A stretch of DNA of 32,619 bases from CAYLYM01 sp964387645 (GTDB lineage: Bacteria > Calditrichota > Calditrichia > RBG-13-44-9). Location: positions 1 through 32,619 of the forward strand of contig CAYLYM010000035.1 in assembly GCA_964387645.1 (NCBI GenBank), in the 5' to 3' direction. This document shows, in pieces, positions 25,346 to 32,619 of this stretch. The notes beneath the pieces are model-generated. The model did not search any database and was not told the origin of the DNA. It was given only the letters and a program-made list of their open reading frames with translations. Position 1 is the first letter of the stretch. Each line of letters starts with the position of its first letter. A program made the translations under genes and the position numbers.

Positions 25346-25934
25346 GGAGAATATTATATTAGAACCCGATATTCTAAAATAAATACTCAGAAAAGAGATG
25401 TAATTTTCCGAAATTTCATTAGCTATAAGCCAAAAGAAATAACAGAATAAGATTTTCCCTATACTCTATGTTCTGTAATTTTGGCCCTATCAGTCTTTCA
25501 TTTTGAATTCCGGCTCGTCAGGTGACACAATAAAAACCGAGAGGAAAAATTTACATTTATCGATTTTTGGTTCAGAAGTTTATAATTAACTGAAAATATC
25601 AACAAATAAACTGTTGATATAGTTAGTATACTTTAAATACTTATGGTTTCATCATAATGAAATATAATATGAATGATATTGATGGGTAGGTCAGATTACT
25701 CAACATAATCAGTCTATTTTTTCACAATAAGATTGAAAAATAAATTTAATAGAAATAACCGATTTAATGGTTTTCTAATTGCTTTCATAGTTATAATTTG
25801 TTTCCTCAGAAAGGATTGAAGAAATTTGATTTCTTCAATCCTGGAGGAAGGAATGGACTAATTACTTAATAATTTTTTCTGTAAAGTTAATGGAAATAAT
25901 AAAAATTAGAATACCACCAGTTTTATTAAGATAT
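25346..25934. other. 589-base intergenic stretch between convergent genes
   Basis: No gene recognised in any frame. It contains a hairpin with nine-base arms (25596-25604 with 25612-25620, ATATCAACA/TGTTGATAT) and a strong 14-pair hairpin at 25812-25842. Confidence 0.6.
25812..25842 (-). terminator. 14-pair hairpin, probable terminator of the ribulokinase gene
   Basis: AGGATTGAAGAAAT (25812-25825) is perfectly inverted at 25829-25842 around a TTG loop. On the minus strand it lies 93 bases after the kinase stop and is followed by TTTCTGAGG, a weak T tract; the + strand continues with GGAGGAAG and has none. Terminator of the leftward transcript is the best reading. Confidence 0.5.
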
Positions 25935-27620
25935 TCAGAAGGTGAATTCTTTTTCAATAAAGTTGCATAGTTTAGAATATCGGTCATAAATAACCTGATA
26001 TTTTTTGGCATTTTCAGGATTCGGTTCATACACTTTTTCAAAACCACTGCCCATGGCTTTTTGAGCTTCTTCCAGGGTTTTGTAAAGACCGCAGGCGGTA
26101 GCAGCCGCCATCGCAGAACCAAGCGCAGTGGCCTGATCCGCTCTGGCTACCTTTATCGGCATATTCAACACATCGGCGGTAACTTGCATAACAAACGGTG
26201 ATTTTTTGGGGATACCGCCAATGGCAATAACACCCTTTATTTTCACACCCTCTTCAACAAATCGGTCGACAATCTTTTTAGCGCCAAATGCGGTAGCTTC
26301 TACCAGAGCTCGGAATATCCGTGGTGCATCTGAACCAAGGCCCAAGCCAGTGATGGCACCTTTCAGAGCCTGGTTAGCATCCGGTGTCCGGCGTCCATTA
26401 AGCCAATCCACCGCAATTATTCCACTTTCCTCTACTGGTAGCTTTTCTGCTTCCCTCGACAACTCTGGAATTATTCTATCGGCGATTTCCTTGACTAATT
26501 TCTTTTTAGTCGCTTCATCAACAGTATTTAAATCGTTTAGTATATGCTCAACCGGCCAGGTGACCAATTGGCGAAACCAGGCATAAATGTCACCAAAAGC
26601 CGATTGTCCGGCCTCCATTCCCAGCATGTCAGGGATAATCGATCCATCAACCTGACCACAAATACCTTTTACCAGATGTTCCTGCTTTTTGGACTTTTCA
26701 GTTATCATCATATCACAGGTGGATGTCCCCATAACCTTGATCAGCATGTGTGGTTCAATTTGAGCTCCTACTGCACCCACATGTGCATCAATTCCACCTA
26801 CACCTACAATAACATCAGCGGGAAGTCCCAACCGCCTTGCCCATTCAGATGATATTTTACCTGCTGGCTTGTCAATTGTGTAAGTTTCTCGATATAAGCG
26901 GTCTCTTAAACCGGCAAGTAGAGGATCCAATTTGACTAAAAACTCTTCAGGAGGTAAGCCATCCCATGAAGCATGCCACATGGCCTTGTGTCCTGCAGCT
27001 GTCCTGCTCCTTTTCAAGGTAAGTGGACTGGTATTGCCGGTAAGCAAGGCGGGTATCCAATCACAATGTTCAACCCAGGAAAAAGCTGCTTCCCTGACTT
27101 GTTCATCTTCTCTTAAAACGTGCAAAATTTTTGCCCAAAACCATTCAGAGGAATAAACCCCGCCAGAATATTTGGTAAAGTCCTCACCACCCCATGTTTT
27201 GGCCAACCGGTTAATTTCTTCAGCCTCTTTGACCGCTGTGTGATCCTTCCACAAAATAAACATGGCGTTGGGATTTTCTTCAAATCCGGGTTTAAGGGCC
27301 AACGGCGTACCTTCCTCATTTACCGGACCCGGGGTTGATCCAGTGGTATCGACCGAAATCCCACGAATTTTTTCAAATGTTCCAGGTGGCGCTTTGGCGA
27401 GTGCACCCTTGATAGATGCTTCTAATCCTTCAATGTAATCTAAGGGATGCTGCCGAAATTGATTTTTCGGCGGATCGCAATATTTACCTTCGTTCCAACG
27501 ACTGTAGTGGTGAACGTCCGCCGCAATTTCCTCACCATCGGCAGCATCAACGACAATGGCTCGCACTGAATCGGTGCCAAAATCGACTCCGATGACAAAA
27601 TTTTTACCCTTTTCCATCAT
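25935..27620 (-). CDS. araB: Ribulokinase (FGGY family)
   Basis: 561 residues, the usual length for AraB. FGGY N-domain: GVDFGTDSVRAIVVDAADG, then VHHYSRWNEGKYCDPPKNQFRQHP, which is highly typical of ribulokinases, and the substrate-region block YSSEWFWAKILHVLR. C-domain: GVGGIDAHVGAVGA, the phosphate loop GTSTCDMM, and IAIGGIPKKSPFVMQVTADVL with ATALGSAMAAATACG. It phosphorylates L-ribulose to L-ribulose-5-phosphate in the cytoplasm. Two ATGs lie together (27620, 27617) behind an AGGG. No araA or araD is next to it, and its G+C appears higher than in the left two-thirds of the window. Confidence 0.9.
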   Translation of the reverse strand: MMEKGKNFVIGVDFGTDSVRAIVVDAADGEEIAADVHHYSRWNEGKYCDPPKNQFRQHPLDYIEGLEASIKGALAKAPPGTFEKIRGISVDTTGSTPGPVNEEGTPLALKPGFEENPNAMFILWKDHTAVKEAEEINRLAKTWGGEDFTKYSGGVYSSEWFWAKILHVLREDEQVREAAFSWVEHCDWIPALLTGNTSPLTLKRSRTAAGHKAMWHASWDGLPPEEFLVKLDPLLAGLRDRLYRETYTIDKPAGKISSEWARRLGLPADVIVGVGGIDAHVGAVGAQIEPHMLIKVMGTSTCDMMITEKSKKQEHLVKGICGQVDGSIIPDMLGMEAGQSAFGDIYAWFRQLVTWPVEHILNDLNTVDEATKKKLVKEIADRIIPELSREAEKLPVEESGIIAVDWLNGRRTPDANQALKGAITGLGLGSDAPRIFRALVEATAFGAKKIVDRFVEEGVKIKGVIAIGGIPKKSPFVMQVTADVLNMPIKVARADQATALGSAMAAATACGLYKTLEEAQKAMGSGFEKVYEPNPENAKKYQVIYDRYSKLCNFIEKEFTF

Positions 27621-28080
27621 TAACCCTGACCATTTGTTTCACATAATGATTAATTAGCTTCATGCATCACATTTAATTTTACCAAAAATAAGACTAAAAT
27701 GCCATATTAACCATTAAAATATCTGCCTATTTGATGGCTTCATCTATTTATACCTATACCATGTTTTTAATTATTTTATAAACAGGTTGATTCATAAAGC
27801 AAATCATCTGACCGTTTTCTTTCAGTTTAAGGGAGAACATATTACAACAACTATGACAATAAAGTAAATAAAAGTTCATAGAAAAATATTTTTTTTATAT
27901 TATAAGCTCAGTATAAGGGAATGTAAATCTATGCTCATTGAAATTAATTTATATTATATCAAACACACGTTATTTTAAATTTCAAATTTTTATATTCGTT
28001 TTTAGTGTGTAATTTATCACAGTTTAATTAAAAAGTTGTAGTAAATTTCTAACACAACAAAAAATGAAGGAGATGGGTTG
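27621..28080. other. 460-base divergent control region
   Basis: AT-rich spacer between the leftward ribulokinase and the rightward outer-membrane protein. It must hold promoters for both, but I see no confident hexamers, operator or riboswitch. Only the AAGGAG at 28067-28072 for the rightward gene is clear. Confidence 0.5.
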
Positions 28081-28620
28081 ATGATTCGTTACATAACTTT
28101 TATAATGATGATCTTATTATTGGCAAGTTTAGCGATAGCCCAGGGTTTAGGCATCGGTCCACAAGCAGGATATTTTAAATCTGAAGATGCTGAGAAAGGT
28201 GAGTGGATGTTTGGTGGTGCAATGCGGATAAAATTGAGTCCTGCATTAGGAGTAGAAGGAGCTATAAATTATCGGCAGGAGAAATATTTCGATGGGGATC
28301 TCAAAGTTAAAAGTTGGCCCATTCTTGTAACCGGTTTGATTTATCCTTTGCCTATTATTTATGGAGCTATTGGCGCGGGTTGGTACAATACCACGTTCGA
28401 TTACAGTGGTTCGCTAGAAAATGTAATTGAAGATGAAACTACTCAGGATTTTGGTTGGCACTTTGGTGGTGGTTTGGAACTTCCCCTGGGAGGTAAAACC
28501 AGGCTTGCCGGCGACATCCGATATGTGTTCTTAAATTATGATTTTAAAGAAATTCCAGGTTCCAGGGAATTGAAGAGCGATTTTTACATGATTGAGATCG
28601 GATTATTTTTTGGATTGTAA
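28081..28620 (+). CDS. Small outer-membrane beta-barrel protein
   Basis: 179 residues. A signal peptide (MIRYITFIMMILLLASLAIA) is cut before QGLGIGPQAGYF. The rest alternates polar and hydrophobic residues, with glycine/aromatic strand ends (GAIGAGWYNTTF, GWHFGGGLELPLGG, LAGDIRYVFLNYDF), and ends in an aromatic-rich strand (MIEIGLFFGL), as in eight-stranded OmpA/OmpW-like barrels. No enzymatic residues are visible. AAGGAG 8 bases before ATG 28081 decides the start over the preceding TTG. It is a single gene, closed by a strong terminator. Confidence 0.75.
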   Translation: MIRYITFIMMILLLASLAIAQGLGIGPQAGYFKSEDAEKGEWMFGGAMRIKLSPALGVEGAINYRQEKYFDGDLKVKSWPILVTGLIYPLPIIYGAIGAGWYNTTFDYSGSLENVIEDETTQDFGWHFGGGLELPLGGKTRLAGDIRYVFLNYDFKEIPGSRELKSDFYMIEIGLFFGL

Positions 28621-28640
28621 TATTAGACAGTTTTTTAATT

Positions 28641-28682
28641 AAAAAATCCGGTTGCCTTGAAAATCAGCAACCGGATTTTTTT
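28641..28682. terminator. Bidirectional intrinsic terminator
   Basis: AAAAAATCCGGTTGC (28641-28655) pairs with GCAACCGGATTTTTT (28667-28681) around an 11-base loop. The T run on one strand and the A run on the other serve both the rightward barrel gene (stop 28620) and the leftward oxidoreductase gene (stop 28705). Confidence 0.92.
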
Positions 28683-28704
28683 ATTTGGCCATATGGATTT
28701 GCAT

Positions 28705-30039
28705 TTAGATCTTTGGTTCCCAACCAGGTTCATATTCACGGCTCCATAGTTTCATGGCTTCTTTATCGTTGATAATATGGCCATTTTTAGGATTGATTTT
28801 GAGAGATCGTCCTACTCGTTGGGCAATGTTGCCAAGATGACACAGGAGCACACTCTTATGGCCTTCATCAATGGGAGAGTTCTGTTTGGCGCCTGAGCGA
28901 ATAGCTTCCAAGAAATTGGCAATATGCAATCCGTTAAGCGAACCACCGGCACCACTCGTATCCATAGTAGCATTTGCGTCACCAGCTGAAACTTTTTTAA
29001 TTAGCTTGTCTTCTTTGTCATATAATTCATATCCATTCCGATCGATTACTAATGTTCCTTCGGTGCAATGAATGGAAGCACCTCGACCACGACCTTCTAC
29101 CGGTCGACCGTTACAGCTACGACCTTCCCAGAAAATGGCTTTGCGACCTTCAAATTCGAATCCCATGATCTGTGTATCAAAAGCTTCCCAGTCGTCGTCG
29201 TAATGAAAACGTCCGCCTGTTGAAGTGACTTGGATAGGATAATCGACTTCCAGTGCCCAACGGCACACATCGATTTCGTGTGTAGCGTTATTACAGGCCT
29301 CGCCAGTACCCCAGCGCCAGAACCAATGCCAGTTGTAATGGATCACATTATCCCGGTAAGGTGTACGCGGAGCCGGTCCTTGCCATAATTCGTAGTCTAA
29401 CCAATCTGGTACGGGTACAACTTTCCCGCGACCGATTGAACCACGGGTATTGGCATACCAGGCTTTTCCCAGATAAGGTCGCCCAATAATACCTTCTTTT
29501 AATTCTTGAAGTGCTTGAATGGTATGGGGTGATGAACGTTGCTGGTTCCCCATTTGTACAATTTTTTTATACTTTTTTTGGGCTTGAATCAATAGTTCAC
29601 CTTCGCGTGGATTGTGTCCGCAGGGTTTTTCCACATAAACATGTTTACCGGCTTTTAAAGCCAAGATCGTTGCTGGAGCATGCCAGTGATCTGGGGTAGC
29701 GATAACAAGCGCATCAACATTTTTATCTTCCAGTGCTTTACGAAAATCAGAAACGCCTTTGGGGGCTTTTCCAGTAATTTCTTTTACCTTTGCCACAGTT
29801 TTTTCAACTACTCGTGAATCCACATCGCAAATATAAACGACTTCGGTGTTTTTTGCCCTTGCAAATTCTTGTGTTAGTGCGAAACCACGACTGTTAGTTC
29901 CCATCATGGCAACGCGGATACGGTCGTTAGCTCCTAAAACGTTGGCCTTGGGGAAGCCTAAAACTAGGCTGGCACCCGCCAGGCCTGCGGCAGTAGTTTT
30001 TATAAATTCTCTACGACTGGTTCCTTGTGTTTTCTCCAT
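28705..30039 (-). CDS. Tat-exported Gfo/Idh/MocA-family oxidoreductase
   Basis: 444 residues. The N-terminus holds a twin-arginine signal (SRREFIK at residues 8-14, then a hydrophobic stretch), so the folded protein with its bound NAD(P) would be exported. The Rossmann domain starts at RIRVAMMGTNSRGFAL, includes VVYICDVDSR and ends with the catalytic-site EKP motif (GKHVYVEKPCGHN) near residue 138. The second half has the usual open beta-sheet domain with WHWFWRWGTGEACNNATHEIDVCRWAL. Such proteins reduce or oxidise sugars or their derivatives. GGAAAG precedes ATG 30039. It heads left behind two related sugar-active genes; 172 bases separate it from the next. Confidence 0.9.
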   Translation of the reverse strand: MEKTQGTSRREFIKTTAAGLAGASLVLGFPKANVLGANDRIRVAMMGTNSRGFALTQEFARAKNTEVVYICDVDSRVVEKTVAKVKEITGKAPKGVSDFRKALEDKNVDALVIATPDHWHAPATILALKAGKHVYVEKPCGHNPREGELLIQAQKKYKKIVQMGNQQRSSPHTIQALQELKEGIIGRPYLGKAWYANTRGSIGRGKVVPVPDWLDYELWQGPAPRTPYRDNVIHYNWHWFWRWGTGEACNNATHEIDVCRWALEVDYPIQVTSTGGRFHYDDDWEAFDTQIMGFEFEGRKAIFWEGRSCNGRPVEGRGRGASIHCTEGTLVIDRNGYELYDKEDKLIKKVSAGDANATMDTSGAGGSLNGLHIANFLEAIRSGAKQNSPIDEGHKSVLLCHLGNIAQRVGRSLKINPKNGHIINDKEAMKLWSREYEPGWEPKI

Positions 30040-30211
30040 AACATTTCTTTCCTTAATTTTTTAGAATTATTTAATATTAAAATATTAAAATTACTGTCCA
30101 TGCTGGCTTTTAAGCATAATTCAATGAGATATCTAGGCAGATAAAAGTTGAAATTTATTAAAGAAGGAGTGCATATCAATAAGCATGCACCCCATAATCC
30201 ATAATCCACTT

Positions 30212-31609
30212 TTATTTCTGAGCATGAGCTAATTTTAACGCTTCTGTTGTAGTGTAATATTTGGCAATCATATTAGGTACTTCCCAATCTGGCAATTTCC
30301 CATCAACTAGGTATTGTAAGAATCTTTCCATAACCTGGCCAAAATGGGCTTCGTGACCCACCCGATATTTATCGGGGATCAATACCTGCCAACCAGCATC
30401 CGTTTCTTTGAGTTCAATACCTGGATATTTTTTCTGCAATTTAGCAAATTCAGTCTTGAGAGTTTCAGCATAACCGGTTTTCCCTTTAACAGGTTCTATA
30501 TAAAGTTCGGGCCGGTAATTTTGTTCTTTGCCCTGACGAATAATCAAGTTGGCCTTGGTACCCCGCATAATGGAGAAATGAGTATCACCGCCGCCTTCAG
30601 GCGCCTGGTAGTTCCAGATTACAGATATTTTAACATGCACTCCACGTAGTTTGTAGTTGATTTCGCCATTTGCATAAACATGCAAAAGTCCATCTTCTTT
30701 TACATCTTTTTGTAAGAAGTCTGGAAATGCCTTAACTCCGGTGCTTTTTTCAAATTGTTCTGGCGTCAGCTTAGTAGGCCAGCGCTTAGCGCTGATCAAC
30801 TCAATATCGGTCTGGTAATTGATAGGATCCTCGGGGAAACATTCCCATTGAACCAGGTCTACCAAGTGAGTAGTTACATCAACAATACCTTCTCCCTGTT
30901 GGGTGACATCGTAATACCATGCAGGTCTTTTCAATGGTTTACCAGAAACGTACTTAAAAAAATGATGCACACTTTCTTTTGTGACAGCCGGATTATCTGG
31001 TGTACCTTTCTCTAATTCACCGAAAACTGCAGGATTCATTGATAATTCACGCTGCAAAATTGTAGTAATTTCCGAACGTTCTGTCATAATATCGTAAAGT
31101 AGTACGCCATTTTTTTTAGCAGATTCAAAAGCTTGTTTTAATAATTCAAATCCTTCAGGATTAATGCACATAGGTTTGTCAGCAAGTACGTTTATTCCTG
31201 CGTCAACCGCTGCTTTAATGTATTGTGTTTTTTTCTTATTGTTTCCCGCTGTAATCATCACATTTCCAGGTTTTTCCTGGAGCATCTTTTCCAAATAGTC
31301 TGGGCCACGATAAACTTTCATTATCCAGTGTGTTGGGTTTACAGGACGATTATTATATTGTTCGATGCGTTGTAAATGTAAGTCCAAATCTATTCCATCA
31401 GGCGCATAAACATAAACCACCGGATTCACCTGATCGTACATTTTTTTCTGCACAAGGGCTGCATGGAAATGGCCGGGATCTAATGTCATTAGTTTCACTT
31501 CACCTTTTGCTCCTGTAAATTTGGGTTTAATTTCTTTTTCCTTCTGACATGAAAAAAATATCAGTACAGATACCAGAACTAATGTTCCTATCAAAATTTT
31601 TCGGTACAT
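30212..31609 (-). CDS. Lipoprotein Gfo/Idh/MocA-type oxidoreductase
   Basis: 465 residues. A lipobox (FFSC, cysteine 21) marks it as a probable lipoprotein. An N-terminal NAD-binding-like domain (VKLMTLDPGHFHAALVQKK ... VNPVVYVYAPDG) lacks a standard GxGxxG. The EKP motif is replaced by DKP (NVLADKPMCINPEG). The C-terminal half, with HFFKYVSGKPLKRPAWYYDV and QQGEGIVDVTTHLVDLVQWE, resembles the 'putative oxidoreductase C-terminal' domain typical of FCB bacteria. It lies 39 bases downstream of the TIM-barrel gene, on the same strand. Likely acts on a sugar at the membrane face; reaction unknown. Confidence 0.85.
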   Translation of the reverse strand: MYRKILIGTLVLVSVLIFFSCQKEKEIKPKFTGAKGEVKLMTLDPGHFHAALVQKKMYDQVNPVVYVYAPDGIDLDLHLQRIEQYNNRPVNPTHWIMKVYRGPDYLEKMLQEKPGNVMITAGNNKKKTQYIKAAVDAGINVLADKPMCINPEGFELLKQAFESAKKNGVLLYDIMTERSEITTILQRELSMNPAVFGELEKGTPDNPAVTKESVHHFFKYVSGKPLKRPAWYYDVTQQGEGIVDVTTHLVDLVQWECFPEDPINYQTDIELISAKRWPTKLTPEQFEKSTGVKAFPDFLQKDVKEDGLLHVYANGEINYKLRGVHVKISVIWNYQAPEGGGDTHFSIMRGTKANLIIRQGKEQNYRPELYIEPVKGKTGYAETLKTEFAKLQKKYPGIELKETDAGWQVLIPDKYRVGHEAHFGQVMERFLQYLVDGKLPDWEVPNMIAKYYTTTEALKLAHAQK

Positions 31610-31648
31610 GGTTTAATCTCCCATTTGTTAGTTTGTTTGGAAATAGAT

Positions 31649-32497
31649 TTAAATAACAGACAGTACTCCTCGCAAGTACCCGATCGATTCCGCCGCACCA
31701 GGCAAAGGATCATTCGCATCCTTTTCGAATTCCAATGATACTTTTCCTGTGTATTTGATTTCCAATAATGTTTTCAATACTTTGGGAATATCGATTACGC
31801 CACGTCCGATTTCCACTGTTTTACCACTTTTACTGGATGCTGAAACATCTTTGATGTGGATATCATATAATCTATCTGCATATTTCTTAATCTCTTCGGA
31901 AGGATCTAGTTGAATTCTCTGGGTATGTCCAACATCAATACATAGACCAATCCGCTTATCCAGATTTTTCACCTTTTCATAAACACTTTGAGGACTGGGA
32001 AAGCGTTTGTCACCAGGGCCGTGATTGTGTATGGCAACTTTAATATTATATTCTTTTACTTTCTGGTTTACCAATTCCAGATATTCATGTTCAGGAACGC
32101 CAATGATGACTTTTAATCCGGCGGCTTTTGCGTATTCGAAAGCCTGATTTACCTGTTGTTCATTTTTCATATAGATAACCCCAGCTCCATAGAGATCTAA
32201 TCCTGCTCGGCGAACTTTCGCTGCAATAGCCCGGATTTCATCAGGTGATTTATCCAAAGGCATGTGCATACTTTTTAGAGCGATATGTTTTAATCCTAAC
32301 CGTTTGGTCATTTGAATAGCGTCATCCAGACTGAACTTGCGAAATGTGTATGAAGTCATACTTAGATTCAGTCTTTTAACTCCTTCAACTTTCTTTATTG
32401 CCTTTCCTCTGGCAGAAACAGGAGAAACAATTGCGGCAGTACTGAATGCAGCACTTATTCCTGCTAATTTGAAAAATTCTCTTCTGGAATACTTCAT
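31649..32497 (-). CDS. Tat-exported sugar-phosphate isomerase/epimerase-like TIM barrel
   Basis: 282 residues. A twin-arginine signal (SRREFFK at residues 4-10, then an alanine-rich hydrophobic stretch) precedes a xylose-isomerase-like TIM barrel. Candidate metal ligands are seen in IHNHGPGD, LCIDVGHTQR, YDIHIKDVS and VSLEFEKD, the usual E/D/H/E set. The family includes 3-keto-sugar epimerases, inosose dehydratase-like and related enzymes, often paired with Gfo/Idh/MocA proteins. A GGAGAA ribosome site precedes ATG 32497. First of three leftward genes for exported sugar enzymes; more members may lie beyond the right edge. Confidence 0.88.
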   Translation of the reverse strand: MKYSRREFFKLAGISAAFSTAAIVSPVSARGKAIKKVEGVKRLNLSMTSYTFRKFSLDDAIQMTKRLGLKHIALKSMHMPLDKSPDEIRAIAAKVRRAGLDLYGAGVIYMKNEQQVNQAFEYAKAAGLKVIIGVPEHEYLELVNQKVKEYNIKVAIHNHGPGDKRFPSPQSVYEKVKNLDKRIGLCIDVGHTQRIQLDPSEEIKKYADRLYDIHIKDVSASSKSGKTVEIGRGVIDIPKVLKTLLEIKYTGKVSLEFEKDANDPLPGAAESIGYLRGVLSVI

Positions 32498-32619
32498 AGT
32501 AACTTCTCCTTTTTTAAATGTTGATAATATGATTTAATACGTAAACTTACACAAGTTCCATTTCTGATAAAAATTTCTTTAAGTAAGAATATATAAATTT
32601 TAAATGAAAAATTCAACAA

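Noticed and set aside
25348..25375. AGAATAT/ATATTCT hairpin just after the flavoprotein stop
   Set aside because: Seven A/T-rich pairs with a 14-base loop and no T tract; too weak to call a terminator.
26206..27338. Several + strand frames of 70-126 codons across the ribulokinase gene
   Set aside because: They are antisense to a well-conserved FGGY kinase and look like by-products of its codon usage.
1..32619. CRISPR arrays, tRNA or rRNA genes, complete insertion sequences, phage genes
   Set aside because: Looked for regular repeats, tRNA T-loop motifs and transposase or integrase motifs; none seen. The 16S-like GGATCACCTCCTT at 6362 is only a short anti-Shine-Dalgarno match, not an rRNA gene.

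Overview
The window is AT-rich (clearly under 40% GC by eye over most of its length) and encodes a Gram-negative envelope: a TolC/adaptor/RND tripartite pump, Mla/MCE lipid-transport genes, an outer-membrane barrel, lipoproteins and a lipid-A-biosynthesis N-terminal domain protein. A PG0541-type PII-like protein beside an RND pump, Tat-exported or lipoprotein Gfo/Idh/MocA oxidoreductases and MCE proteins of the 'PKKYL' C-terminal type suggest the FCB superphylum (Calditrichota/Ignavibacteria/Bacteroidota-like). This is inference; no rRNA or other phylogenetic marker lies in the window.

Left region (1-10.4 kb). The first bases are the tail of an MCE/MlaD protein on the + strand, followed by a PAP2-type membrane enzyme. 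Then comes a decayed pair, an ArsR-type regulator and a DoxX-type membrane protein, both with stops and frameshifts. The minus strand then carries a tight tetR-mlaE-mlaF-mlaD operon (4863 to 1910), three MFS transporters in a row (9025 to 4922), a small DUF6506-like protein and a second TetR regulator.

Centre (10.4-20 kb). A third TetR regulator is transcribed to the right behind a sigma70-like promoter and a 19-bp perfect palindrome. It leads a tolC-adaptor-RND operon that ends with the PII-like protein. A second + strand operon, GT2 / LAB_N / GT39 with overlapping genes, resembles polyprenyl-phosphate-sugar glycosylation or lipid-A modification sets, and is followed by a hairpin terminator.

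Right region (20.6-32.6 kb). A response regulator/histidine kinase pair on the minus strand is back to back with a radical SAM/B12-type protein and a FabK/nitronate monooxygenase-like flavoprotein. From about 25.9 kb the genes look richer in G+C. There is a lone ribulokinase, a small outer-membrane barrel with a strong bidirectional terminator, then three minus-strand genes for exported sugar-active enzymes: a Tat Gfo/Idh/MocA oxidoreductase, a lipoprotein Gfo/Idh/MocA oxidoreductase and a Tat sugar-phosphate isomerase/epimerase-like TIM barrel.

Overall this is an envelope, transport and regulation neighbourhood: three TetR regulators control or flank one lipid transporter, three MFS pumps and one RND pump. 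I saw no CRISPR array, tRNA, rRNA, intact insertion sequence or phage gene.
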